Shown here piece after piece: positions 57,001 to 64,000 of a stretch of DNA of 64,000 bases. Source of the stretch: Mytilus edulis (lineage: Eukaryota; Mollusca; Bivalvia; Mytilida; Mytilidae); assembly GCF_963676685.1 (NCBI RefSeq), contig NC_092345.1, forward strand, positions 86,369,592 to 86,433,591. Reading direction: 5' to 3'. A model generated the notes under the pieces. That model saw only the letters and a list, made by a program, of their open reading frames with translations. It was not told where the DNA came from and ran no database searches. Made by a program: the position numbers and the translations under genes. Positions within the stretch are counted from its first letter, which is position 1. Every line of letters begins with the position of its first letter.

Positions 57001-60000
57001 TTGTAGACAGTCAATGTCAGTCCTCATTTCCTTTTTCCTTTGAACAATGACATTTTCTGAAATTGAACAAACAATTAATAGTTTGATTTCATTGAATCAG
57101 TGATCAGTTTTTATCTATTAAAGTATAAGGATAAATCTGGACTTTTAATCAGCATTGATCACATTTGTTGAGTCAACAAAAGTCACAAAGCCAAAGATTA
57201 AAAAAAATGTTTGTACTTCCCCTCACGTATTCACGATGTCCTCAATCAGAACCGATCCACTCACGCATGATTTAATGAAAAAATGTAGTTTTTGGAATTA
57301 TTAAGACGTCTATCAAGACCGGACAGCGTACACGCCGCCAAAAACAACATTCATACCAATTGCCCTAAAAAAAACTAAATTTGAACTTGTAGGTCTGTAA
57401 ATAAAACCATTTCAAAATTGAAATGTCACTTTTTTAGGCAATTTCTCGTGGGGCAACTGATTTTGTAGGAGTTCAACTCTACGTACAACAGTAAATGATA
57501 CATGTATCTCTTCGTTGAAGTATTCACCACAGCATAGCATTCTTTGATTTTCAATATTTTGATCAGTTGAATAAGAAAATTGAGATTTAGAAATGTACAT
57601 ACCTTTTGAAGCGGTGACAATTACTCCACTCAAGCACAACCGGAAAATCCTCTCACGGTTTTCATTGCAGAACCAAATGTTCTGCGTGTGTAGATTACCA
57701 GCCGTGTAAAGAACAGGGTGTTTTATGAGTATATTTAAGCATTGTTAACTGTAAGTTATATACCTTTTAATCAAAAAATGAAAAATTGTTATACTATATT
57801 ATTATAGATAAGTGAGAAACCATGAATATGTGGTTAAAGACAAATGACAGTCTAAAAATTCTGAACTTAAGGCATCAGTATACAAAAAAGAGGGCATCCA
57901 GCCTTTTGGACTATAATTTTTGTACATATTAAAACCTTGCTCATAAAATATTTAAGGGTTTGTGCATGCACAATATTTTCCTTCTCCAAATTTTTTACTT
58001 ATACATGTATTTGGAAATAAAAGCATTCCCATTTAATTATGCCATATTTTGAACGTTTAACCTTTCTGAATATTGATCCTATTCAAAAGACTGTGCATCT
58101 GTTTTTGCCATATAGAGTTTTAACCCCATCCTCCAATCAAAAAGATTGGTTCATCAATAAACAAAAGATCACAAGGACACAGAACAAAAATATTTATACT
58201 AAAAATCTTCACAGGTGAATGGCAACACATACAATGTCATCAACTGTTTCAATGTAAAATATTACAGTAAAATAAACCATTTACTTAAACTAAAACTGAG
58301 AAAATTGGTAAATTTTTGAGAGTATATTGTTATTTTGCAGACATAATACTTTTTTTATGACATGATATCTTTAAACAAGCTAACAGATACCTTGTACATT
58401 TTAAATTTACCTCCTTCATTTTCTTGTTTCCATAAGTTGACAGTGGAATCAGCAGATGATGTTGCTACATATGTTGTCATGCCAACAGTACTGGTCTGTA
58501 GACACATAGCAGCTACCCCATTCACTGGACCAGTGTGGTTCTTAAGTGTTGCAGCAGGCTTCAGCTTTATTACAAATGTTATTTGATTATCAATAAATTA
58601 AATAGATTCATATTGTGCTATACTAAGTACACTGCTTAGAAAATCAATGCAAAATATTCAAAGATAAAAGAAGAATGTGTCTGAGGACACCAATACCCCC
58701 GCTCAATCTTCAAACTAACCAAAATAGTCAGGCCAAACAATTGGCTCAAAACTCAGATGAACAATGTAATTTTAATAGTATTACGTAAAGGTTGGAAGTC
58801 AATCATGGTCGTGGACCATAATTATATATAACTAAAGCAATATCTGACTTTCACATATGAGGCTATAAACCATGGAGATGTTTACAAACCTATTTAAATG
58901 GTTAAGAGTTCAATATACTGTTTTACTTTTCTCTTAAAAATGACAGATTGTAGAAATTGAGAAACCTCAAAACAATATTAATTTTATCAAAGGTAAATAG
59001 TTAACCTTTCCATCCATGTATTTCCATACTATAGCTGTATTATCTACAGAACCAGATACCAAACCAACAGCATTGCTCTCTGAAAAAAAAAAAAAAAATT
59101 AATAAACACTTAAATACTTTAATACTGTAAATTCAGAAATTGTTGAGAGGTTTTTATTAATGCAAATATTCATGTTCATGATATTGCAACTGGGTGATTA
59201 TCGCAATAATAAGATGCATATAATGTATCTATCTATATGCAAATTTTCCTGAAGTAGTAATAATAAATCTTGCATCTATATCCATTCTTTAAAACTCGAA
59301 ATAATAAATGCATGCAATCTATAATACTAAAATTACAAGGTCCAATTTGTCAGCCGTCATCACGTAAAAACGACGAATCAAAGAATTCAACTTTATATAT
59401 AACTAATATAGTACTAAGGTGTAGAATAAAAATTACACCATTCCAGGCCCTTTTGTATTCCACGTAATTAATATTGCCAATAATTAAGAAGTTCCGGGTC
59501 GAGTCCGATACCGATACCAATAGTATATTCACCTGTTACCTATAACCTTATCTGTACGTTCCGCATCTGACAGGCGCACCAACAAACGTTGTATTCAGGA
59601 TTAATATGCTATATACACGGGTCATAATCACAGGGTTGACACTACTAAATTGTTGAATGGTTCCCTATTGTAGTATTTTAATCAGTAAGACTTTCAAAGA
59701 TAACAATACGAATACTAAAAATCTGGACTAAAAATAAGGCGTATAGTTACAGTTTTCAATTTGTTAGCGGGCATGACGTAAAACAGCGAATCAAAGAATT
59801 CAACTTTAATTATAACTAATATAGGACAATGCTGTTGATTAAAAAATACTCCATTCCAGGACCTTTTGTTTTCCAAATAATTAATATTACCAATAATTGA
59901 TAAGTTCCAGTGCGACGGGTTCAAACAGAAAGATTTGAAAGCAGAGAAAACTGTATATCTTATAATCGGCATGACTTTATCAGATGACAATACTAATACT

Positions 60001-63000
60001 AAAATAATGCTTGCGCATAGTTACATACTTTAATTCAATAGTTACATACTTTAATTCAGTCACGGACCTGCGATATCACGGGTGTGTTCTAGTACTATCA
60101 AAATTTACAGTATACAAAAGTACTGCATTACAGTACGGTATATGTGTGAATGAATGGTGCGAAAACTGAGGTTTAAAATCAGTTGTATTTTATTTGAAAA
60201 ATAATGGTTCATATTTATATTCTTTCTCATTTTACATTTGAATTAATGACATGTGATTGTCTATTCAAGATGATCAAAGCAGAAATATGACTTAAATTTG
60301 AATTACCCTCACCTTCAGTCTGATCCTGAAAATAGGTTACAATTTAACTTGGAAGGAGTGCAAGTTAAACCTGTTAGACAATCATGATTTCAAAATTATA
60401 TACCAAATTTCAGCTTCAGTTCTGCAGGCATTGCATAAACTTTCTGGAAAGGATAAGGAGCAAAAAGGCCCTATTTTGCCTGAATTAGGGGGGAAATGGT
60501 GAACTAGAACAATTTTATTCCCAAATAAACTAAAGAATCAGTTCAAAATCTTCAGACATAACAAAAGGTCTGGACCAGTAATTCCTATCATTCTGTGATA
60601 AGTTTTGTCAGTTGGTCCAGATTTATTTAATGCCATAAAAGCTGTTCATTTTTGCTTGCCATGTTCTAGAAACTGATCACTTTCATAATAAATACATTTC
60701 TCTATTTTTTTTTATTCATACATATAAATGAAAACCAGTGCTTTTTCACTGATTCTTTTACATATATGCAAGAAAATAAACGGTCTAAGTCAGGAATCTG
60801 ATGTTCAGCAGTTGTCATTTATTGATTTGTTTCATTAAGTGTTTCTCGTTTCTGGTTTTTCAAATAGATTAGACCATTTGTTTTCCTGTTTGAATGGTTT
60901 TACACTAGTCATTGATAGGGCCCTTTATAGCTTCAGTGTGAGCCAAGGCCCTGTGCTAAAGAACATACTTTGACCTACAATAGTTAACTATTACAATTTG
61001 TGACTTGTATGAAGAGTTGTCTCATTGGCATTTATATCACATCTTCTTAGATCTATGTGTTCCAATGACATAAATAAAATGCCATATCATCTGATATGGT
61101 ACCTGACACTGGTAGTTTCTTTATCCATGTGACACAGTTTACTCTGTCTTTATGATGTACATGTGTCTGTAATATCTTGGCAGATTTAGTTTCCTCCTGT
61201 AAAAGAACATCCTTCATTAATTCTGTAGTACAAAATGTAATAGCTTTTAAATTGTTTGAGAAAATAAATAATAGACCTGAATGGTAAAGATTATATTCAG
61301 TTTGCAATGGGAACAAAAAATGAAATGTTGCATTTTATTAAAAGACTATGCTTTGGTTACACAATTATAAATGGACAAAGGAAAATAATTCAATTTTAAA
61401 TATTACTTTTACAATGATCTCAATGATTAGATACTAGTCTAGGTTCATGTAATTTACACAATTTCTGTATTTTTTCTTGACAAAAAAGGCTATACATGTA
61501 TAAATACACATCATTTTCTTACTTGAATATCTGTTTATATATTTCATTGATAAATTCCTTACATTGTTCATGGGAAGGATGTATATATTTCATTGATAAA
61601 TTCCTTACATTGTTCATGGGAAGGATGTATATATCTCATTGATAAATTCCTTACATTGTTCATGGGAAGGATGTATATATCTCATTGATAAATTCCTTTC
61701 ATTGTTCATGGGAAGAATTCCTTACATTGTTCATGGGAAGAATTCCTTACATTGTTCATGGGAAGGATGTTTAAGTATTGTCCTCAATGTTTTAGGTTTT
61801 GTTTATTTTAAAAGATCTTAAAAGAAATGATCGGGTTGGGTAAATTCCTAAGCCAATCACATCAAGGTTGTGATTGCATGACATGAACATGATGAATGCA
61901 ATCTAAACCCTAAAAATACATTAAAGAGTAAAATTAAAAAAAAAAAGAAAGGGAATCATTGATAAATATTATAATAATACCTTTTTTGAATTACCATGTT
62001 TGGTATTTTAAAAGACAAACATAAAATATTTGTAGTTAAAAGCGGTATCTAAGATTATGCAATTTATAATTTGAAGCAGTCTGATGGCTTACAAATGTAT
62101 TTATACATGTAGTTTGAAGCAAAAGCTTATTTAAAGTTTAAAGCATTGAAAAGCATTGGCACATTTGATTCATAGTAAGGATAAGGATATTTTGATAAAA
62201 TCACAATAATTTGTTAATCAATTTCACAATTAAGGTAGCTGAAATGAACGTTTGATGCCTTATGGTAAAGGGCATTACTCCATGTACCCTCATTTACATG
62301 ATTAAGCTACATGTATAGGCATTTAAGAGGATCTTACCCAACCTGTTGATTTGTCACAAATATCCTATATTTTTTGGTCAACTTAAGGCTCATCATAACA
62401 AACGGACAAATATGGCTGTATTTACATGCCAAAAACTACTCTGAGTACAGACTTAATTAAAGTTAAATGCATTTTGTTTCAGAAAAATAAAATCTCTTTT
62501 GGATTTTGATGGGCATTTTTTTTCCTTCATGCAAAAGGTGTGAAAATTAACTAAGTTGTGGTACAACTTTGAGATGCTCCCTCAGGTAAAAAACCGGTTT
62601 GTATTGTTTTGACTGTCCTTAATTGACATGGACAAGAGGTATCTGCACAACTATAGGTGAGTTAAAGAATTTATCTGAGTCAGTGAGTGGACAGGATCAA
62701 AGTAATTCCAAACAGCAAAGGTAATTCTGTAAACAGAGTAGTTTTTGAGGTGAAAATATTTAAACAGTTTTCACAGAGACCCATCGATTTCTGCATTTTG
62801 ACTTTCATTTTCAAAGATTATCACGTGACCACGAGAAAACAGTGCAAATGACCATAATGTAACGCCTCGTTCATTTACGATGCAAGTTATCTAAATGTTC
62901 GAGAGCTTCCAACTGTTATAGTGGTCGGAACTAAATGCTTAATACCGATCTCCTGTAAAGGAGGTTAAAAATCGTGGTTAGCTTCTAAATGTTAAACATC

Positions 63001-63953
63001 GATCTCCTATAAAGGAGGTGAAAAATGATAAATATTTGCATATTTGAGTCTCGGGCCACGAACTCTCTTGTAACTTGACGTCCATTTGAAAGTGAAAGTC
63101 AAAATGCAAAATTCGATGGGTCTCTGTGAAAACTGTTAAAATATGGAAAAATAAAGGTTGGCAGGTAGGTGAAACTTACATAAATGAAGAAATAAATGAA
63201 AAATGAACAGATTGATGCCCGATTTACATAATTCCAAGGCCCTCAATCGGCACCAGAAGCGACGAAGCGGCACATCTATTTTGGGTGGGCAAATATCCAC
63301 TTTTTGATATGGGACGAGCTCTGACGTCCCACGGCCCCAACTTGTCTGGCAAAACAGCCGTTGGATGTCAGAGTAATCTCGGACTAGCGTTACTCATCCG
63401 TTGAATGTATGTTCGTCATCTGTTCTGTCCGTTATGTTTCTGTTTCTCGTACGCTGCATAACTGTTGTGTCTCCTTTAAGCATTCATTACATGTCCGTTT
63501 TATTCGTTCAGTACATCAACAATTTTGTCAAAGTACAACTTTTATTTTAATCGATTAGGCGTCCATTCCTGCTATCCGGTAAGGTGTGACCAAGCCTTAA
63601 CACACACACACAAACGCTAAATAAGTTCCCTTTGACTAACATAATATTTTTTGTAGATCCCTCCCCTATACTACTACATGCCTTTTCCTCAGAAAACTCT
63701 GCCTTCCCCGGGGCCCTCCCCCCAAAAAAAAAAGGTAAGCGACCGACATAACACCTCGTCGGACCACTATGGCACTAAGCAAGAACCTATGCATCCCCTC
63801 CCCCTTTTTTCCGCCTTCAATATTTACCTCTGGTTGGTAAACTGTTACAGAACGACATGATCCGAAACATATTAACCCATTAAGTCCCCAGTCTGCACAA
63901 TGAGGGGTGCGATTACACCCAGTGCTGATGTAACATGTTTCAATAGCTGTCAT
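30041..63953 (-). CDS. ELP2: Elongator complex protein 2 (ELP2), WD40 scaffold, 20 exons, 814 aa
   Basis: Coding exons in gene order: 63953-63828, 61196-61103, 59079-59006, 58564-58411, 55694-55614, 46288-46224, 45365-45299, 44830-44666, 44123-44028, 43246-43146, 42831-42709, 42142-41987, 40617-40426, 39593-39437, 38762-38632, 37738-37549, 35415-35294, 31947-31823, 30852-30748, 30161-30041. All introns are GT-AG, phases agree, and 2,445 nt end in TAA. 814 aa is close to the roughly 826 of human ELP2. Typical segments are [149 protein letters not shown] and [16 protein letters not shown]2 forms a double WD40 propeller and joins ELP1 and ELP3 in Elongator, which modifies wobble uridines of tRNAs. 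Exon 4 could start at 58558 instead of 58564. Exons make up only about 7% of the 34-kb span. Confidence 0.97.
30853..31822 (-). other. ELP2 intron 18, nothing recognised
   Basis: AT-rich, with no repeat or frame I can name. Intron 19 (30162-30747) is likewise featureless. Confidence 0.5.
32434..33465. mobile_element. TTAA-flanked TIR element (piggyBac-like MITE), copy 1, with a nested repeat
   Basis: TTAA at 32434-32437 is followed by GGAGGCTCGCGGGT. The right end has ACCCGCGAGCCCCC followed by TTAA (33462-33465). The two ends are inverted repeats of about 14 bp with one mismatch. TTAA duplication is the mark of piggyBac-type transposition. Without the nested repeat (about 32992-33434) the element is about 560 bp, as in copy 2. 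No transposase is encoded. Confidence 0.75.
32992..33434 (+). mobile_element. Nested 'gaatgtgtccatagtacacg' repeat
   Basis: Inserted near the right end of the TTAA element. It has two internal units starting near 'cagtagaccgtgaaattggg' and 'cagtggaccatgaaattggg', followed by a GACGGACGGACG tract (33343-33394) and the end 'taggtgggggcat'. Related fragments lie at 34430-34470 and about 58672-58740. This is a known abundant bivalve repeat type. Confidence 0.7.
33518..34078. mobile_element. TTAA-flanked TIR element (piggyBac-like MITE), copy 2
   Basis: TTAA (33518-33521), GGAGGCTCGAGGGT at the left, ACCCGCAAACCCCC at the right, TTAA (34075-34078). It is about 560 bp in the same orientation as copy 1 and only 52 bp after it. 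The interior matches copy 1 throughout, including 'ttggccccagatgactttca' and 'gcagattgtgagcgcaaatg'. Confidence 0.78.
34420..34700 (+). repeat. Dispersed repeat fragment in ELP2 intron 17
   Basis: 'cggtgaatgtgtccatggga' to 'ggggcataactttagaaagg' resembles a common mussel repeat related to the family at 32992-33434. No boundaries are defined. Confidence 0.45.
35719..37243. mobile_element. 1.5-kb TIR element without transposase
   Basis: It is bounded by TTAGTTGGTTTACGGAT (35719-) and, inverted, ATTAGTTGGTTTACGGGAT ending near 37243. Next to each end are A/T-rich tracts with 'aataaaaataaaaa'. It holds two strong inverted repeats (around 36195-36260 and at 36395-36456) and no meaningful frame. 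Adjacent poly-T and poly-A runs hide any target duplication. Confidence 0.6.
36395..36456. other. Perfect 17-bp inverted repeat with 28-nt loop
   Basis: Arms TGACGTCTGGCAAGGCT (36395-36411) and AGCCTTGCCAGACGTCA (36440-36456) are exactly complementary. They lie within the 1.5-kb TIR element. A transcript from either strand would form a stable hairpin. The CRE-like ends are probably incidental. Confidence 0.9.
37258..37450 (+). mobile_element. Hammerhead-bearing dispersed repeat, copy 3
   Basis: Runs from 'gttggcaaaacttttagg' through 'ttggtcctcaatgctcttca' and the ribozyme region to 'atggtatctatcattag'. It has the same orientation as copy 1 and ends about 100 bp downstream (in gene order) of ELP2 exon 16. 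Confidence 0.7.
37365..37408 (+). ncRNA. Hammerhead fold, copy 3 (core-mutated)
   Basis: CTGATGA (37371-37377), stem II GTC/GAC and the stem I strands GCGTCA/TGGTGC are all present. The GAAA box reads AAAA (37391-37394), losing the essential G12. It should therefore not cleave. Confidence 0.7.
39801..40078 (+). repeat. Dispersed ~275-bp mussel repeat, copy 1
   Basis: From 'tcctaagtcaggaaactgat' through 'tgaatggttttacactagta' and 'gtgtgagccaaggctctgtg' to 'gagttgtctcattggcactc'. A second copy in the same orientation is at 60783-61056. Both lie in ELP2 introns. I recognise this as a very abundant mussel repeat. Confidence 0.7.
41000..41760 (+). repeat. C/T-rich minisatellite in ELP2 intron 12
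   Basis: Units 'tctcttggccatggt(g/t)gtgctt' alternate with 'tctcttggtcggggtggag', giving a higher-order period of about 87-88 bp (the string 'gtcattttctcttgg' recurs near 41150, 41238 and 41325). Several frames are open on both strands for 150-200 codons because the repeat lacks stops. They encode only low-complexity repeats and I do not call genes here. Confidence 0.88.
43640..43890 (+). repeat. Worn dispersed repeat in ELP2 intron 9
   Basis: 'gagttattgcccttaaatga' and 'aattataatagataaataga' link it to the segment at about 1630-1940 and, more distantly, to the units of the 19053-22430 family. Confidence 0.45.
49600..49880 (+). repeat. Tandem duplication of ~157 bp
   Basis: 'cttcatcagcaacattttat' occurs near 49600 and again near 49757, each followed by 'aatgacatcatagtcatgtc'. 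It lies within the repeat complex of ELP2 intron 5. Confidence 0.75.
51249..52233 (+). mobile_element. Nested repeat with ~190-bp tandem units and hairpin end
   Basis: Units beginning 'aagtccatttataagtaaaa' occur near 51413, 51601, 51792 and 51984. The element ends in a (GAC)n tract (52160-52180) and a stem-loop finishing 'gtcgaaggctcgac'. The host repeat continues at 52238 with 'atgcttatttgggc', so this is an insertion into that family. Its end structure matches that of the 29582-29836 segment. Confidence 0.7.
53447..54212. mobile_element. Inverted-repeat element with dispersed GTTATTACAG motifs
   Basis: Left arm (53447-53492) carries 'gatataactctatagggtta' and 'ttacagg'. The right arm (54164-54212) carries the reverse complement with a few mismatches. 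Between them GTTATTACAG or its reverse complement CTGTAATAAC, exact or with one change, recurs about eight times in alternating orientation. No coding capacity. Confidence 0.6.
55250..55500 (+). mobile_element. tRNA-derived SINE
   Basis: The tRNA-like head has an A box (TGGCCAAATTG, 55256-55266) and a B box (GTTCGAACC, about 55317-55325) at normal spacing. The body contains 'gtcggtggttttctcctgga' and 'actccggctttatccaccaa', a conserved core seen in molluscan SINEs of the V-SINE/RUDI kind (named from memory). It lies about 110 bp beyond the 3' end of ELP2 exon 5, within the following intron. Confidence 0.75.
55256..55325 (+). promoter_or_regulatory. RNA polymerase III internal promoter of the SINE (A and B boxes)
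   Basis: TGGCCAAATTG fits TRGYNNANNNG and GTTCGAACC fits the GWTCRANNC B box, about 50 bp apart. Whether this copy is transcribed is unknown. Confidence 0.6.
56488..57056 (-). CDS. Unidentified small gene inside the long-TIR element (tentative)
   Basis: I do not recognise this protein. An acceptor-like TTCAATTTCAG precedes 57056, and an ATG at 57027 opens [15 protein letters not shown]. From about 57000 a second frame on the same strand is open without stops to beyond 56600, with a basic Ser/Pro-rich part ([28 protein letters not shown]) then an acidic part rich in EED/EEDH repeats and ending ALDKLSD. A 41-nt GT..AG segment (56594-56554) then joins in phase to [16 protein letters not shown] and TAG at 56488-56490. 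The two frames could be linked by a short intron or by a frameshift. A matching donor, AAAAG|GTATGT, stands in the TIR at 57603, so the arm may supply a leader exon. Function unknown. Confidence 0.4.
57604..57706 (-). other. Possible leader exon/promoter end of the long-TIR element
   Basis: The outer TIR reads toward a strong donor (exon end 57603, then GTATGT). Its open frame ([14 protein letters not shown]) is in phase with [16 protein letters not shown] after the acceptor before 57056. No ATG is in frame in the arm, so it may be an untranslated leader. The opposite arm (55731-55833) carries the same donor on the plus strand. Confidence 0.35.
58672..58740 (+). repeat. Fragment of the 'gaatgtgtcc' repeat family
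   Basis: 'agaatgtgtctgaggacacc' followed by 'ccccgctcaatcttcaaac' resembles the start of the nested repeat at 32992-33434. Confidence 0.4.
59316..60080 (+). repeat. Direct duplication, period about 413 bp, in ELP2 intron 2
   Basis: 'caatttgtcagccgtcatca' (59343) and 'caatttgttagcgggcatga' (59756) start two diverged copies. Both continue with 'gaatcaaagaattcaacttt', 'ccattccagg' and 'ttaatattgccaataatt' in near-identical form. Non-coding. Confidence 0.7.
60783..61056 (+). repeat. Dispersed ~275-bp mussel repeat, copy 2
   Basis: Same family and orientation as 39801-40078, sharing 'gtttgaatggttttacacta', 'gtgtgagccaaggccctgtg' and 'gagttgtctcattggcattt'. It ends about 47 bp from ELP2 exon 2, on the exon's downstream side. 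Confidence 0.7.
61540..61770 (+). repeat. 46-bp tandem repeat in ELP2 intron 1
   Basis: Unit 'ttcattgataaattccttac' followed by 'attgttcatgggaaggatg' recurs at 61542, 61588, 61634 and onward, then in shortened 26-bp form. The minor differences are at one or two positions per unit. Confidence 0.9.
61771..62762. other. Part of ELP2 intron 1, nothing recognised
   Basis: AT-rich sequence with no repeat or gene that I can identify. Confidence 0.5.
62763..63137. mobile_element. 375-bp MITE with ~53-bp terminal inverted repeats
   Basis: Ends AACAGTTTTCACAGAGACCC at the left and its exact inverse at the right. Pairing continues for about 53 bp with few mismatches. AAAATAT stands near both outer sides and may be part of a target duplication. 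Inside, a unit containing 'gatctcct(g/a)taaaggaggt' occurs twice (about 62948 and 63001). Confidence 0.8.
63138..63827. other. Remaining ELP2 intron 1
   Basis: It contains a less AT-rich stretch (63225-63420) with small inverted repeats such as GGGACG/CGTCCC, probably a further dispersed repeat, and C-rich runs near 63700-63730. No gene is seen. Confidence 0.4.
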
Positions 63954-64000
63954 GCTGTCAATATTGCAAAGTTTGTGAATCTGGTGTCGTTAGCTATTCT

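Larger units (their letters stand above)
55731..57706. mobile_element. Long-TIR element (1,976 bp) with ~498-bp inverted repeats and internal gene
   Basis: Arms 55731-56228 and 57210-57706 are inverted copies, about 97% identical by eye, separated by 981 bp. Both outer ends start CACGG(A/C)TGGT, and TAAAG flanks the element on both sides (55726-55730 and 57707-57711), giving a 5-bp target duplication. CAC ends with 5-bp duplications recall Transib/RAG-like transposons, though other CAC-ended groups cannot be excluded. No transposase is visible, so the copy is probably non-autonomous. It sits 37 bp upstream (in gene order) of ELP2 exon 5, just beyond that exon's polypyrimidine tract. Confidence 0.85.

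Overview
The window reads as nuclear DNA of a bivalve mollusc, most likely a mussel (Mytilidae). It is AT-rich, with small exons separated by long repeat-filled introns. Many repeat families are of kinds I associate with mussel and other bivalve genomes, such as the 'tagctcacctggcccaaagg' family, the 'tttatacgaccgcagagg' family, the 'gaatgtgtccatagtacacg' family and the 'gagttgtctcattggcac' family. Species assignment is an inference from these signatures.

Two protein-coding genes can be assembled exon by exon with GT-AG splice sites and matching phases, and they converge tail to tail. The plus-strand gene (12631-24089, 12 exons, 356 aa) is a complete NAD(P)-dependent malate/lactate-type oxidoreductase of the LDH2/MDH2 (YlbC/YjmC/AllD) family. 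The minus-strand gene (63953-30041, 20 exons, 814 aa) is a complete Elongator subunit 2 (ELP2), a WD40 scaffold protein for tRNA wobble-uridine modification. The two products have no obvious functional link.

Layout. 1-4540: AT-rich sequence without a recognisable gene. 4540-12105: a degenerate minisatellite with a homogenised core of about 18 copies of a 67-bp unit, split by a decayed CR1-like LINE that carries a 2A-like motif, a PHD finger, an endonuclease and a reverse transcriptase. Two copies of a small dispersed repeat carrying a type I hammerhead ribozyme fold lie in opposite orientation on the two sides of the LINE. 12631-24089: the LDH2/MDH2 gene. Its intron 9 holds a 2.3-kb element with terminal hairpins and about 500-bp internal repeats, into which a Penelope-like GIY-YIG fragment has inserted with a 15-bp target-site duplication. 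24090-30040: the region between the gene ends, which is nested repeats, including a block bounded by two nearly identical 470-bp elements. 30041-63953: ELP2, whose introns hold TTAA-flanked inverted-repeat elements, a 1.5-kb TIR element, a C/T-rich minisatellite, a 6-kb nested repeat complex, a tRNA-derived SINE, and a 1,976-bp element with about 498-bp terminal inverted repeats and a possible small spliced gene.

The most unusual items are the hammerhead ribozyme folds (three in one repeat family, plus a probable Penelope-type one on the opposite strand to its endonuclease frame) and the 1,976-bp long-TIR element with its unidentified internal gene. All coordinates and motif calls were made by eye.
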